From: Gordius sp. MW1
Lineage: Eukaryota; Nematomorpha; Gordioida; Gordea; Gordiidae
Reading direction: 5' to 3'
Assembly: GCA_964036665.1 (NCBI GenBank)
Contig: OZ038527.1
Coordinates: 18,746,221-18,810,220, forward strand
Length of the DNA stretch: 64,000 nucleotides
Shown here: positions 1 to 10,159 of the stretch, one piece after another
Position numbering within the stretch: the first letter of the stretch is position 1
How the letters are laid out: every line of letters starts with the position of its first letter
The notes under the pieces: generated by a model
Databases searched by the model: none
What the model was told of the DNA's origin: nothing
The model's input: only the letters and a program-made list of their open reading frames with translations
Program-made: the position numbers and the translations under genes

Positions 1-714
1 CCTCCCTCAAAAAGGGAGGACGGAATTTATTAAGACACTGACACTAGGATTTATTAACACAAGAATTTATTATCACTACGCCTATGACTAAAATATTTCT
101 ACTAACTATTTGTTTTACAATTCGCTTTAAGTAGTAACAATAATAATGATGGGGGAGAGGTAGGATAATGATAAACAAATAAATGATAGCGCACAAGCGC
201 GGTGGTAAAACAATAATGATAAGCGCATCGGTAACAACAACGATCAGCGCACTGGTACAATAATGATAAGCGGCGCAAATAACAATAACTAACAAATAGC
301 GATATCATCATGATTATAACATCTGAAGGCTAATTTTATAGTAGGGTAATAAAACGGTAATTAACCTTCTCAAAAATAAATTTATGATACAATAATAAAA
401 GCACTACCATGACATTTTAATTTATGAATAAACAACTTGGCACATTTCCAAAAGTAAAAGAAGTTATAAAATTAGAAGTAAGCGGGGGGGGGGGAGTAGT
501 GACACCACATATAGCTCGCGGATTCACCACTAATTATTAATTGATTTAATGTATTTCAAACGTGTAAAACACTTCTTTAGAACTTACTTTTCTCGCAAAC
601 GTTTGACTTTTATTGGATATATAATAAAGTATTTATTACTTTATAATTTGGTATTTACTTCCCGATAAATTTAATATAAACATTTGTCCCATAACGCAGT
701 ATAATATATTTTAA
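1..714. repeat. AT-rich, low-complexity flank upstream of the first gene
   Basis: Positions 170-290 hold imperfect repeats of roughly 28 bases in which GCGCA, a GGTA-like block and ACAATAATGATAAG recur. A run of 11 G lies at 484-494. The open frames on the minus strand here follow the repeat period and resemble no protein. The promoter of the gene starting at 715 should lie in 500-714, but no specific site can be named. Confidence 0.45.
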
Positions 715-971
715 ATGGCGAAGAAAAAAGTAGCAAAAAAAATAAAATTGTTGAAAAAAATTCATCTATTAAACTCTAAGATCTCCGATAAAAATATAAA
801 TTATTTAATACGAGGTATCAAAATTGAAAACTCTTCTATGAACTCATTAAATAAGGTATGTTTTTGTAATTGAATAATAAATATTTATTTTTGTAGAACT
901 ATAAGCAAATGCCAAGGGCCATTACTAAAATTGATATTGAAGAGACAATTGGTTTATTACAAAATTTATAA
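715..971 (+). CDS. small two-exon gene, 71-residue unknown protein
   Basis: Exon 1 is 715-855 (47 codons, ending AAG before GTATGT). Exon 2 is 897-971 (24 codons plus TAA), preceded by a TTGTAG acceptor. The intron is only 41 bases and is phase 0. The predicted protein is 71 residues. It opens with a very basic segment (MAKKKVAKKIKLLKK) and ends in a more acidic stretch containing MPRAITKIDIEE. I do not recognise it. The basic start followed by a short LxxxYxxMPxAI-type helix is faintly like the N-terminal helix of borealin, but this is too short to rely on. The stop is followed eight bases later by a good donor (GTAAGT at 980) that could splice to the acceptor just before the NOL8-like ORF at 1155, so the two ORFs may share a transcript. 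Clean splice sites and phase support a real gene; a chance ORF cannot be excluded. Confidence 0.45.
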
Positions 972-1154
972 AATTATTAGTAAGTTAAATATTAAAAATA
1001 TAAGTATATTGAGCAACATTTTAATTTTATGAATACGTTTTGCAAAAGTGCATAAAATTATTGTATTTGTTTTAACTTATTGCTTGTTATAATATTTTAT
1101 TTAAATTAGCCAAAGTTTAATGTTTAAAATAACAATTATAACAGCATTATAGGA

Positions 1155-2663
1155 ATGAGTCCATCCATTCCAAATACAAACGAATCATCAAGTGTTTGGC
1201 CAACTTATAAAGGGTTCCAACAAAATCAAGTTAATCACACAAATGAGAAGCGCTTAGCCTCACTCATAAGAAAAAATCAAGAGATCAATGAGCGTAAACA
1301 ACAAATAAAAATTGCACTTGAAAGTTTTGACACCAACCTCTCCTCTAATATTGATGCAAGCATATTACAGAGGAAGCACATTTTTTTTAAAGATGAAGAA
1401 ACTGTGAATGAATTTGATACTGCTCAGAAATATATTTCAAATAAAAATGAAAATTCATCTCCAATTAAAAGTTTAAAAAAGAAGTTATTTATAGAGGATG
1501 AAGAGTTAAGAACAAAGAGAGATAATGATCAAATGTTATTTAAACCACAATTTGAAGGAAAGAAAGGAGAAAAATTGTTAAATCTGAGTTTAAAGTATTT
1601 TTAATTATTCTCATAACTGTTGAATGAAGTTATATTATTAATATTAAATTAGTGTTGTGGTTTTAATTCCCTTTTATATTTAAGGATTGGTCAGGATCAA
1701 AGATTTGTTTTGAATGAGAACTTTGTTGATAGTGGAGAATCTGATGGTGAAGAAGGTCATGAGATAGATCAAAAAAGAGCTGTAAATACTTCACCAAAAC
1801 TGCAAGCTGTTGGAGATGAAATATCTATCAACGAAGAGATGGACATTTATGAACGGGCTCTACAATCAGCCACAACAAAACTTTTTGAGCGTGGGGGAAG
1901 TCCAAAGAATTTCGAAGACATTGTGGATTATATACCCCCTATCAACAGGCAAAAATATGAAAATAGTTCCTTACGTAATGAATATAATGGAATCTCGAGA
2001 TTTTCTGGGGAGGTAAGATGTTGCTCCGCTATCATAGAAAGATTTGACCCAACCCGAGCCGATCACTTAGAAAGGTTTGAAATTAAGTCGACAATACCTG
2101 TGGAAAAGACACAATCTCCACCCAAAGAAAAAAAGAAAAAGGCTGATAAAGTAATGGTTAGAACTTCAGAAATTAAAGTTGAATCCGATGATAAGAAATA
2201 TTATACGGTTTATCGCGATTTGAAAGGCGCTTTCGGTAATACATCCACCAGCTCATCCTTTACAATATTAAAGCCTTCAAATGACGTCGCTGTTTCCGAT
2301 CCTGCTCAAAAACCTGTTGAAAAGGTGACCACTAAAAGTTTTAACAGGGCTTTAGATTCGCATTTTTGCGAAGAAGAACGCTTTGTATCTCTTCCCACCC
2401 AAACCGATGATGAATCTAAATTAACCGGCCCAAAAGGAGATCATAACTTTTTTATATCTCCGTCGGCGTTTGAAGATCCTACTTCTAACCTTAACGCGTC
2501 AGTTTCTAATTTTTGTCAAAGGCTCAGCCCCAATGCAAATCCTGAAGCTTGGGAACGCAAAAGGGCCCAGTTATCGCATTTGTTTAAAACTAAGCGAAAA
2601 CGTTATGTACGCCATAAAAGCTTCTCTTCGCGTCGCGTAACCGCATTTGGAAAAAGAAACTAA
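1155..2663 (+). CDS. NOL8: NOL8-like nucleolar protein (C-terminal region homologue), two exons
   Basis: Exon 1 is 1155-1594 and exon 2 is 1685-2663. The 90-base intron is phase 2 and joins AA to G to give Lys, producing 472 residues. The junction reads through a block typical of the NOL8 C-terminus: FKPQFEGKKGEKLLNL before the splice, then GQDQRFVLNENFVDSGESD, an acidic stretch. Further shared blocks are ERFDPTRADH, a KEKKKK basic run, then KKYYTVYRDLKGAFGN, FFISPSAF, and a basic end starting PEAWERKRAQL. NOL8 (Drosophila viriato) acts in the nucleolus in ribosome assembly and growth control. The N-terminal RRM of vertebrate NOL8 is not seen. An in-frame stop at 1125 precedes ATG 1155, and a TATAG acceptor ends at 1152, so an upstream noncoding exon, or the 715-971 unit, may be spliced on. 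Homology was judged by eye from remembered family features; the overall assignment is strong, the start less so. Confidence 0.8.
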
Positions 2664-2935
2664 TTGCTTTACGACTTTATGTATAGTTGTGTAGATGCTT
2701 TTTACTAGTCTAAATTTATATGTTAAAAATAGAGGGCCAGGGATCTAATCAAGCTAGAGCCTTTTTTGTACAATATATTCTGGGGTTTTCTTATTTTAAA
2801 ATTAACATTTAGGGCTGTTTTAAATTTCAATTACTTTTACACGCAGTGGCATTAACGCCAAGGCTAAATTTTAAGTAAGCCACAAAAGTTAATTGGCCTA
2901 ATGCACGCAAGTTAAACCCACTGTTGTGCCTTCGA
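2664..2935. other. 3' flank of the NOL8-like gene
   Basis: AT-rich sequence with no further exon seen. The minus-strand open frame across 2827-3051 overlaps the inverted repeat that follows and matches no known protein. Confidence 0.4.
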
Positions 2936-3245
2936 CCAATGTTACACGATCCAAATTCTTGTACTGTATAAGCGATCTCATATTCCATTTTCTTATTCGA
3001 TTCAAAAAATAACGAAGCGCCGATTTGTGTTTTTCGCATTCGGAAAAACACAAATCGTGAGAAATAAACAAAATTTCTTACTCACGTTTTCATATTGTGA
3101 TTTCGGTCTCGCAAGGGCAGATTTTGTAGGGTTAGAGTTAGGTCATTTTAGGTACAAGATACATAATTACTTTCTTTGGATCGAATAAGAAAATGGAATG
3201 TCAGATCGCTTATACAGTACAAGAATTTGGATCGTGTAACATTGG
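2936..3245. repeat. inverted repeat (foldback) with an inner hairpin
   Basis: The left arm (2936-3001) and right arm (3180-3245) are inverted copies about 66 bases long with only a few mismatches. Both contain TTGTACTGTATAAGCGATCT on one strand or the other. The inner part holds a perfect 15-bp stem, CGATTTGTGTTTTTC at 3021-3035 pairing with 3043-3057 across a 7-base loop. Translated outward, both arms give nearly the same peptide, IAYTVQEFGSCNIG, which may mean they were copied from a coding segment. No transposase or clear target duplication was found, so the family is unknown. Confidence 0.65.
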
Positions 3246-3280
3246 CCTGTGCCTTCACACCTTACAGAGTAGTTGAAGTG

Positions 3281-3508
3281 GGGACCGGGTCAAAATAGCA
3301 GAAAAAAACAGCAGAACTGGTCAGATCAAGATTGGTCAGGAGGGTTAAGGTTCGGGTTAGTGTTTTAGGTCAGCGTTTTAGGTCAGGGTTAGGATTAGAT
3401 GCACATCAAATTCCCTCCCCATTTGAGATTTAATTCTAATATATTGATTATCTAAAATCTTGTTCTGACCAATTCTGCTGTTTTTTTCTGCTATTTTGAC
3501 CCCGATTC
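3281..3508. mobile_element. MITE, copy 1, with 9-bp target duplication (MULE-like)
   Basis: The ends are inverted repeats built on GGGTCAAAATAGCAGAAAAA. The direct repeat GTTGAAGTG flanks it at 3272-3280 and 3509-3517. A 9-bp duplication is typical of Mutator-like elements; the superfamily is inferred from that length alone. The interior holds several GGTTAGG/TTAGGTCAG-like blocks. A relative lies at 36,926-37,100. Confidence 0.65.
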
Positions 3509-3625
3509 GTTGAAGTGGGGGTTAAAGGGCAATGATGGCCAGTTATGGAGGTAAAAAGGTGCTAGAGGTGGAACGGATTATTATCAGAGGATGCGAATTT
3601 TTTACCATATGAAGTTTCTAATTTT

Positions 3626-4729
3626 TACGCCTCTGGGAAATATTCGGATTCGATTTGAAGGATCCGAATTTGAATTCATATGTGTAAGTTTCGAATCGAA
3701 TATTTACGCTGTTAAGATTCGAAATCCGAATCGAATCCTTGAAAAAATAGAATTTTATTCTTTTTAAGTTTAATTTAAATAGACCATACTCAAATATTTA
3801 GCTATTTTTATCTTAGAGCATTTTAGTTATTTTTCCTGCTACAATTTGAAAAAGTTTAATTGAATATTTTTCTAACTTACATAAGTTATGGAGAACGAGG
3901 ATCACAATTTAATTAAATTATGGACTACCGTTATATTATCAACCAGGCATAGAAGATCATGCTGGCCAAATAGAAATTTGAAGATATATGGCATTCAATA
4001 AGAAGATTGTTTAAAGCGAGTGTGGTCGATTTAAGGCTCAAAATTTGAGTGTTTATCGCCAGTACATGGCATATCGTATAGAGAAATTAAAGATGACTTG
4101 GAAACTGCTATAGGAAGTCAGCCAGATTTTGTATTAACTAGCAAGGTATCAACATTGGATCGGCTATTAAGAGCGACAAGGCGAAGTCTTCAGTGGAGAC
4201 ATTTTTGCACAAATGAGCCTTTACAATGGTGGAAATCGAATCAACGTCGTTTTCCAAACATCCAAATATTAACAAAAAATCTTCTCTTTATACCTGGATC
4301 ATTTACCTCCGTGCGAAATAATATTTTCAACTGGAACCAATTTATTGACTAAACACAAGCAATCGTTTAAGGATGAAAGTGTTAGGAAGATAATTTGCCT
4401 TAAAAGTTGGTTAAAAACGGTTCTTGATTGTCTTACACATACCGCCATAGTTTTTTGTTCGCCTTTAATATTTTTCATTTCGATGTGTGTATTTTTTTAT
4501 ATATCTTTCAAATAAATTTTTCAAATGTATATGCAAATTAAAAATCATAGTAGCCTTTTTAATGTGTTTTCTAATAATAATAAAAACGTAATTTATATTC
4601 GAATCCTTAAATTATTTTCGAATTCGAATCTTCATTTTAATATTCGACGAATCTCGAATCGAATATTTTTTTTTGAAAAAAACTCCGAATCGAATACCAA
4701 AAATATTTGATTCGAAATCTAGAGGCGTA
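3626..4729 (+). mobile_element. hAT element with ZBED-like transposase remnant
   Basis: The 1104-bp element begins TACGCCTCT and ends with the inverted match AGAGGCGTA. The 8-bp direct repeat CTAATTTT lies at 3618-3625 and 4730-4737. Inner ends are rich in ATTCGAAT-like inverted motifs. Eight-base duplication and the hAT-type coding remnant inside (4098-4419) agree on the superfamily. Confidence 0.75.
4098..4419 (+). pseudogene. hAT transposase C-terminal fragment (ZBED type), frameshifted
   Basis: The first open part (4098-4352) includes EPLQWWKSNQRRFPN followed by LLFIPGSFTSVR. This matches the hAT C-terminal dimerisation region, whose family pattern is PLxWWKxNxxxFPxLxxLAxxxLxIPxSSxxSER. 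After a frameshift near 4318 the next frame continues IFSTGTNLLTKHKQSF and then VRKIICLKSWLK, the usual end of ZBED-type hAT transposases. The N-terminal zinc finger and catalytic core are missing, so the copy is dead. Confidence 0.75.
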
Positions 4730-4824
4730 CTAATTTTAATTGATACTCAAATACAAAGTATAACATATGTCTCGAGCGCAACTCGTTACAAACAAATATA
4801 TAATTTATAGTATATAACACTACC

Positions 4825-7800
4825 TACGACGGTCCCAAGTCCGTGTGCAAAAAGTGGAGGGTTGGCGTCAGGTCGGAAACCGGCTATAAAAATCAACTCC
4901 AAAATTTATGATAGTTTCAAACGAGATTTTACAAGAAGAGGCTAGGGCGTCCTCCACAAACGACGCGCACTGCATACCCCGCCCGTGCAATGTGAAAAAT
5001 ACACTAGGGTTACTGCCTAACTCACAACGAAGGCGGTTAAGGAAACTAGTTGTGGAAAGAATGCGAATTACGTGCTGGAATGTGGGAACGTTGACGGGGA
5101 AGAGCATCGAGGTCGCACAGATGCTAAAAAGAAGAAAGGTACACATCGCCTGCCTACAAGAGACGAGGTGGAACGGAACGAAAGCTCGGGAATTAGGAGA
5201 AGGATACAAGCTTTTCTACAGTGGGTCACCAAATCGTAGAAACGGAGTCGGTATCGTTCTAAACGAATCGTTCAAGGACAAGGTGGTGGAAGTCAAGCGT
5301 TGTTCCGACAGGCTAATGTGGGTGAAGATTGCGGATCAAGGTGGCCTCCTAACCGTTATGTGCGCGTATGCCCCCCAAATCGGGTGTTCGGAATCAGAGA
5401 AAGACATATTCTTCGATTCATTGGAAAAGGAAATACAAGGAATCCGACAGGAAGAAAGGCTAATTATTGGGGCCGATTTCAACGCTCACGTAGGGAAAGA
5501 TCGCCTCGGGTATGAACGCAATCATGGAGGCTATGGGCATGGTCTGAAGAACAAAGAAGGGGAAAAACTTCTCCAGGTATCCCAAGCATATGACATGGCG
5601 ATCGTTAACACCTATTTTCAAAAGCGCGAAGATCATATTGTGACCTATAGAAGTGGGAAGCATTTTAGTCAAATCGACTATTTGCTTATACGGCGAAAGG
5701 ACTTATGGAGCATCAAGGATTGCAAAGTAATACCGGGAGAAGAGATCGCCAGGCAACATCGTCCCCTTGTTATGGATCTTGACAGAAGAGTATTTCCCGA
5801 AAGAAGAAAGGTATATGAACCTCGAATTCGATACGAAAGGTTAAAGGATACGTCAACGAACGAAGCATACCATCAAAAAGCCTCCTCACTCTTGGGTGCA
5901 AGGAAGTTGCAAAGGGACGTAGACGACGATTGGGAGGCGCTATCTAAGGACATTAAGGAAACAGCGATTCGTGTTCTAGGACGGACCAAAGGAGGCAAAG
6001 CTATGAATAGGGAACTATGGTGGTGGGATCAATCGGTTAAAGATTTCATCGAAATAAAGAAAAATCTATATAGACGGTGGCATAAATCAAAAAAGTCGGA
6101 GGATTATCAAGAGTACAGGGACGCAAAGAAGGCCGCAAAAAAGGCCGTTGCAAAAGCGAAGAATGCCGCGTACACCGAGATGGCAAACAAACTGGATCAT
6201 AAAGGGGGCGATAGGCTTATGTACAAATTGGCCAAGATAAGGGAGAAGAAAAGTCGCGATGTCGGAGTTCTTAAAATAGTCAAAAGCGAGATGGGTCAAA
6301 CCGTATTCAAGCCGAAGGAAGTGATGGAAAGGTGGAAAGGATATTTTAAGAAACTTATGAATATTGCAAATGACAAGGATTCTCTTCCCGAAATTGAGCC
6401 AAATATAAGTATGGTCGAACTCTTTCAGCAGGATGAAGTTAGGACACAAATGAAGAAGATGCAAAAAGGAAAAGCAAATGGCCCAGATGGAATACCTATG
6501 GAAGCATTGCTCGGATGTCGTGAAGAAGGAGTCACCACCATGACGAACCTCCTTAACAAGATATTGGTAGAAGAGCGAATCCCTAATCAATGGAGAGCAA
6601 GCACGATTATACCCTTATTTAAAGGCAAAGGAGACCCTCAGGACTGCGGCAATTACAGAGGTATCAAGCTAACTTGCCACTCCTTGAAGCTTATGGAAAG
6701 GATCTTAGTAACAAGGCTGAAAAACGAGGTGGAAATATCGGCTAATCAATTCGGATTCGTAGCCGGCAAATCCACAATCGACCCAATCTTCGCTCTAAGA
6801 CAAATGATGGATAAGTATGGTGAAAAGAGGAAAGACCTACATATGGTTTTTATCGACTTGGAGAAAGCTTATGACACGGTCCCCCGCGATTTAATATGGT
6901 GGTGCCTGAGGAAACAAAATATCCCTGACGTATATATACGGCTTATGAAAAATATCTATGAAGCCTCAAACTCTTGCGTTAGGACGACAGTTGGAGACTC
7001 TAAACCTTTTCGGGTTAATATTGGATTACATCAAGGCTCTGCTTTAAGTCCCTTTTTATTTAATATAATTATAGACACGATAACGAGGGACATTCAAAAG
7101 CCATCGCCATGGTGTATGCTATATGCCGATGATATAGTACTATGCGAGGAAACAAGGGAGAAAGTATTCGAAGAAGCCGAAAAGTGGTCAAAGCGCTTAG
7201 CCGGATATGGTTTAAAGGTCAACGATCGAAAAACGGTATACATGGAAATGAACGGTACAGACACCCCATCCCTGGATGACCATCTAAAGTACCCAAAAGT
7301 AGACAGGTTTACATACCTCGGCTCGATGCTACATCAAGAGGGAGGTTGCGCAACGGAAGTCAATGCCCGGATTCAAAAAGGATGGCTTAAATGGCGAAGT
7401 ATATCCGGTGTAATGTGCGACAAGAAAATGCCAATATGGTTGAAAAGCAAAGCTTACAAATCCATCGTAAGACCGGTGTTACTGTATGGAAGTGAAACAT
7501 GGGCATTAAACACCACGGAAGGAAAGCTATTACAAGCCACAGAGATGAGAATGATACGGTGGAGCTTGGGATATACTAAGCTCGATCATATGACGAATGA
7601 CTTTCTCATGACAAAAATGGGTATTCAACCTATGGCGGACATGATTAACGAAAATCGGCTAAGGTGGTATGGGCATATACTAAGAAGGGACACGGATGAC
7701 GTAAATCGAAAAGTGCTAGACATGGAAATACCGGGGAAGAGAGGAAGAGGACGACCCCGTGTCACGTGGAAAGGGCAAGTCGATAAAGTTATGAAAACTA

Positions 7801-7906
7801 AAGAGATTAGTCAAGACATGGCACTCACCCGGTCAAGATGGAAGAGACTCATCAAAACAAACCCCACCAATGTGGGACCAAATAACTGATAAAGAAGAAG
7901 AAGAAG
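4825..7906 (+). mobile_element. RTE-type non-LTR retrotransposon, full length (RTE-1 copy 1)
   Basis: The element starts at TACGACGGTCCC and ends in a GAA microsatellite (AAAGAAGAAGAAGAAG) 17 bases after the stop codon, a usual RTE 3' end with short repeats instead of a long poly(A). The same 5' end sequence bounds the dead copy at 30,711-35,272 and an isolated 5' fragment near 10,600-10,697. A possible target duplication (AGTATATA-like on both sides) is unclear. The intact single ORF suggests a young, perhaps recently active, insertion. Confidence 0.9.
4908..7889 (+). CDS. RTE LINE polyprotein: AP-endonuclease plus reverse transcriptase
   Basis: A single uninterrupted frame of 993 residues, the normal size and layout for an RTE-clade protein. 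The endonuclease starts near residue 52 (MRITCWNVGTLTGKS). It carries the catalytic QETRW at 84-88, GADFNAHVG at 188-196, SQIDYLL at 254-260 and RQHR at 282-285, where other clades often have SDH. The reverse transcriptase holds the fingers block KGKGDPQDCGNYRGI, the motif A block FIDLEKAYD (catalytic Asp 650), GLHQGSALSPFLFN, and the active site YADD at 739-742. The C-terminus has the RTE-type RWYGHILRR and GKRGRGRPRVTW blocks. The protein nicks chromosomal DNA and copies its RNA there by target-primed reverse transcription. The start at 4908 is the first ATG, 83 bases inside the element. All catalytic residues checked are present. Confidence 0.95.
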   Translation: MIVSNEILQEEARASSTNDAHCIPRPCNVKNTLGLLPNSQRRRLRKLVVERMRITCWNVGTLTGKSIEVAQMLKRRKVHIACLQETRWNGTKARELGEGYKLFYSGSPNRRNGVGIVLNESFKDKVVEVKRCSDRLMWVKIADQGGLLTVMCAYAPQIGCSESEKDIFFDSLEKEIQGIRQEERLIIGADFNAHVGKDRLGYERNHGGYGHGLKNKEGEKLLQVSQAYDMAIVNTYFQKREDHIVTYRSGKHFSQIDYLLIRRKDLWSIKDCKVIPGEEIARQHRPLVMDLDRRVFPERRKVYEPRIRYERLKDTSTNEAYHQKASSLLGARKLQRDVDDDWEALSKDIKETAIRVLGRTKGGKAMNRELWWWDQSVKDFIEIKKNLYRRWHKSKKSEDYQEYRDAKKAAKKAVAKAKNAAYTEMANKLDHKGGDRLMYKLAKIREKKSRDVGVLKIVKSEMGQTVFKPKEVMERWKGYFKKLMNIANDKDSLPEIEPNISMVELFQQDEVRTQMKKMQKGKANGPDGIPMEALLGCREEGVTTMTNLLNKILVEERIPNQWRASTIIPLFKGKGDPQDCGNYRGIKLTCHSLKLMERILVTRLKNEVEISANQFGFVAGKSTIDPIFALRQMMDKYGEKRKDLHMVFIDLEKAYDTVPRDLIWWCLRKQNIPDVYIRLMKNIYEASNSCVRTTVGDSKPFRVNIGLHQGSALSPFLFNIIIDTITRDIQKPSPWCMLYADDIVLCEETREKVFEEAEKWSKRLAGYGLKVNDRKTVYMEMNGTDTPSLDDHLKYPKVDRFTYLGSMLHQEGGCATEVNARIQKGWLKWRSISGVMCDKKMPIWLKSKAYKSIVRPVLLYGSETWALNTTEGKLLQATEMRMIRWSLGYTKLDHMTNDFLMTKMGIQPMADMINENRLRWYGHILRRDTDDVNRKVLDMEIPGKRGRGRPRVTWKGQVDKVMKTKEISQDMALTRSRWKRLIKTNPTNVGPNN

Positions 7907-8599
7907 TATATATTGAGTGTGCGTGTCTTTCTTGCTTGTTGTCTGGTTACGTTATAAATCATGACACATAGCTATCTTTTTCTAAATTTTTACAATCCGC
8001 AATATAAAATTTTCCCCGTTGGTCCTATAAAAGATAATCTCCTTTCTCGCTTCCCATAAATTTTGTTTAAAAAGCGCTCTTTTTTGCAGTTGATTTGTAA
8101 CAATTAGTTTTTAATGAATTTAAAAACTTATACAAAGCATCACGTTAAAACCTATTTTATAAACTTTTCCTGCTTAAGCAAACAACTTCCTTTTGGAGAA
8201 GTTTATTGGATCAAGCATATGGCTAACAATTAAACTTATAAATTTTAAGTTAAATTTTAACTACCAACACATAAATGATTATAAAATGTGTATCTACTAT
8301 TTTAGTCTTAATTTTTTTTCTATGACTGTCACCCATGTAGGTGGTCAGTCTTTTCAATATTAACTTTCATTTGTCTCTATATTTAAGTATCTCTAATATT
8401 TTTTTGCTATTTGTTTGTTTATTTGACGTAAAAAAATTATAAAAACGAAGTGTTAAAATTCGAAAAATATAAGAGCGGGTATAAAACAGAATAAAAAATG
8501 ATAATTCAAATGCGTCGCATGTATGTCATCTATTGAAAGTGGCCAGCTGTCCCAAGGATTTAAAATTGTACTTAGCTATAAAAATACCAATTTTTTGTT
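7907..8599. other. AT-rich spacer between retroelements
   Basis: No gene, tandem array or paired terminal repeat was seen. Short open frames here have no recognisable motif. Confidence 0.4.
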
Positions 8600-10150
8600 T
8601 GAGTTAAAAATTTGTAGAATATTTAGAGGGCGGGCAGCGACGGCTGATTTCTTTGGAAATCTTAATGGCGGCCGGACCAAAAGTCCCAGAGCACGAGGCA
8701 ACGATAGGGGTAAAGATATTAGAGGGTAGGAGGGTCTGGTATTTTACCATTTTGCGGTCTTTAGCAAGGGTCAGAGCGTTGTAGTTCTGGTTAGAGGGGC
8801 GAAAATGTCTATGCAAGTGAAGTCCCATTTAGGTAACCATTTTGCCAAGGGATCAGGGTAGAGCCGTCTGGTCGCATCCTTCCTTCCAACGAAGGGTCTG
8901 ACGGCTCTAAAACTGTCGGAATATTGGCTTTTTTGAGAACGGCTTGGATAAGGCTTTTCACCTCTTCGTGCATTATGTATTTAATTTATTATAAAGGCAG
9001 TGTAGGGGGTGCCTTGCATTAATGTCTACCTTCTCGGAGCAGTTGGAATAGGAATATTTCTCTGAATAGGGAATTCCTAGTCTAAGGGCGATGGAATATG
9101 CTAGCTCAGGATCCTCCAACATCAATCCAGAAAGTGAACTAGGATAAGCTTCTAGCCACTCGTGACCCGAGGTCAAAAACTAAAAATTTAAGGTTGAAGT
9201 GCTGGCGGGCGTCGCAACTCGATAAGAGGTAATCAACGGAGCGATACGAGGCCAGCGTCCCAATCCTTTTGTCTTAAGGTTATGGGGAAGAGGGTCGCTG
9301 GGTTGACGTTGGCAGACCAGACATCTAGAGCTTGTACAAACGATGAATCTTCACTTGGTGTAATTATTCGGTCGACTAAAACTTGGGCTGATTTATATGA
9401 AGAGATGAAGGCTGCTAATGAGAATGAGGTAGTTGGGCATATGCCTCAGCCGCCAGCTTTAGTAGGTAATGAGGCTTGGACCCACGAAGAACTGCTGAAT
9501 TTAATGTTAAGGATTGCTTCTAGAGTGTTTCTCCTAAAGCTATCGTAACTTTTTAAAATCTAGGGCAATAAAAAAGCTGATGAGGAACGGAAGCAGTGAA
9601 TTTTGTAGATATTTAAATAATTTTTGATGTTGTAAAATGCGTGATGTTTTGGGAGGGTATTAAGAATTTCCATCTTCGAGGTTAGGGTTGATAAGTGATT
9701 ATGCATAAACTCTATTAAGGCGATTTGGCCACCTATTGGAGAGCCTAGATGAGTAAAACTCTTCATTTCAACCTTTGAAAAAGGGGAAATAGGTCGGTAT
9801 CCGACCACTGAAATATCTCGCATTTACAGATATTCAGTTTCAGGTTTAGGACGGCTTCATAATCTCGTATTAAAAGTATGGATTTGAAAATTTCTTACGG
9901 AGGGCCGCATAAGGTGGCATCAAGGTACCACACGTTTAATGATAAAAGCATTGGTTAGAAAGTGATTTCATTAAATTTTTGATTCCTAGGCAAAACAAAG
10001 GTGCACCTAGAGGGTCACCCTATTGAATACTTTCTGCCGATTCAGTGCCTAAACTTTAATTTTGATATACAACCGTAACTTAAACTGATGTCATTTGAAA
10101 ACTTTGGGAACTCCAACGAAGGAATTTATTATTCTAGCGTTTATTATTGA
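8600..10150 (-). pseudogene. dead reverse-transcriptase retroelement (family B), 3' half
   Basis: Read on the minus strand, pieces in shifting frames form the back half of a reverse transcriptase ORF. A QxGDPLGAPLFCL block (about 10,025 down to 9997, with an in-frame stop) precedes WYLDATL near 9930-9908, where the YLDD active site has lost one Asp. LGSPIGG and HAFYNIKNYL (9823-9560) follow, then WVQAS and the GGLGI turn, then SGHEWLEAYPSSLSGL (9176-8973) with the ARHPLHC cysteine/histidine block, and finally a C-terminal domain with KMVKYQTL and IFTPIVASCSG (8828-8604). The same blocks recur in the 32.3-33.5 kb copy and partly at 14.2-14.5 kb. The clade was not assigned. The + strand ORF at 9282-9548 is an antisense shadow of this copy. 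Confidence 0.7.
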
Positions 10151-10159
10151 AAGCATTGG

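Noticed and set aside
4868-6590. Minus-strand and other-frame ORFs over the RTE
   Set aside because: Shadows of the 993-residue frame, which alone carries all motifs.
9282-9548. 88-codon + strand ORF
   Set aside because: It lies antisense to the RT remnant whose minus-strand reading has clear motifs such as WVQAS.
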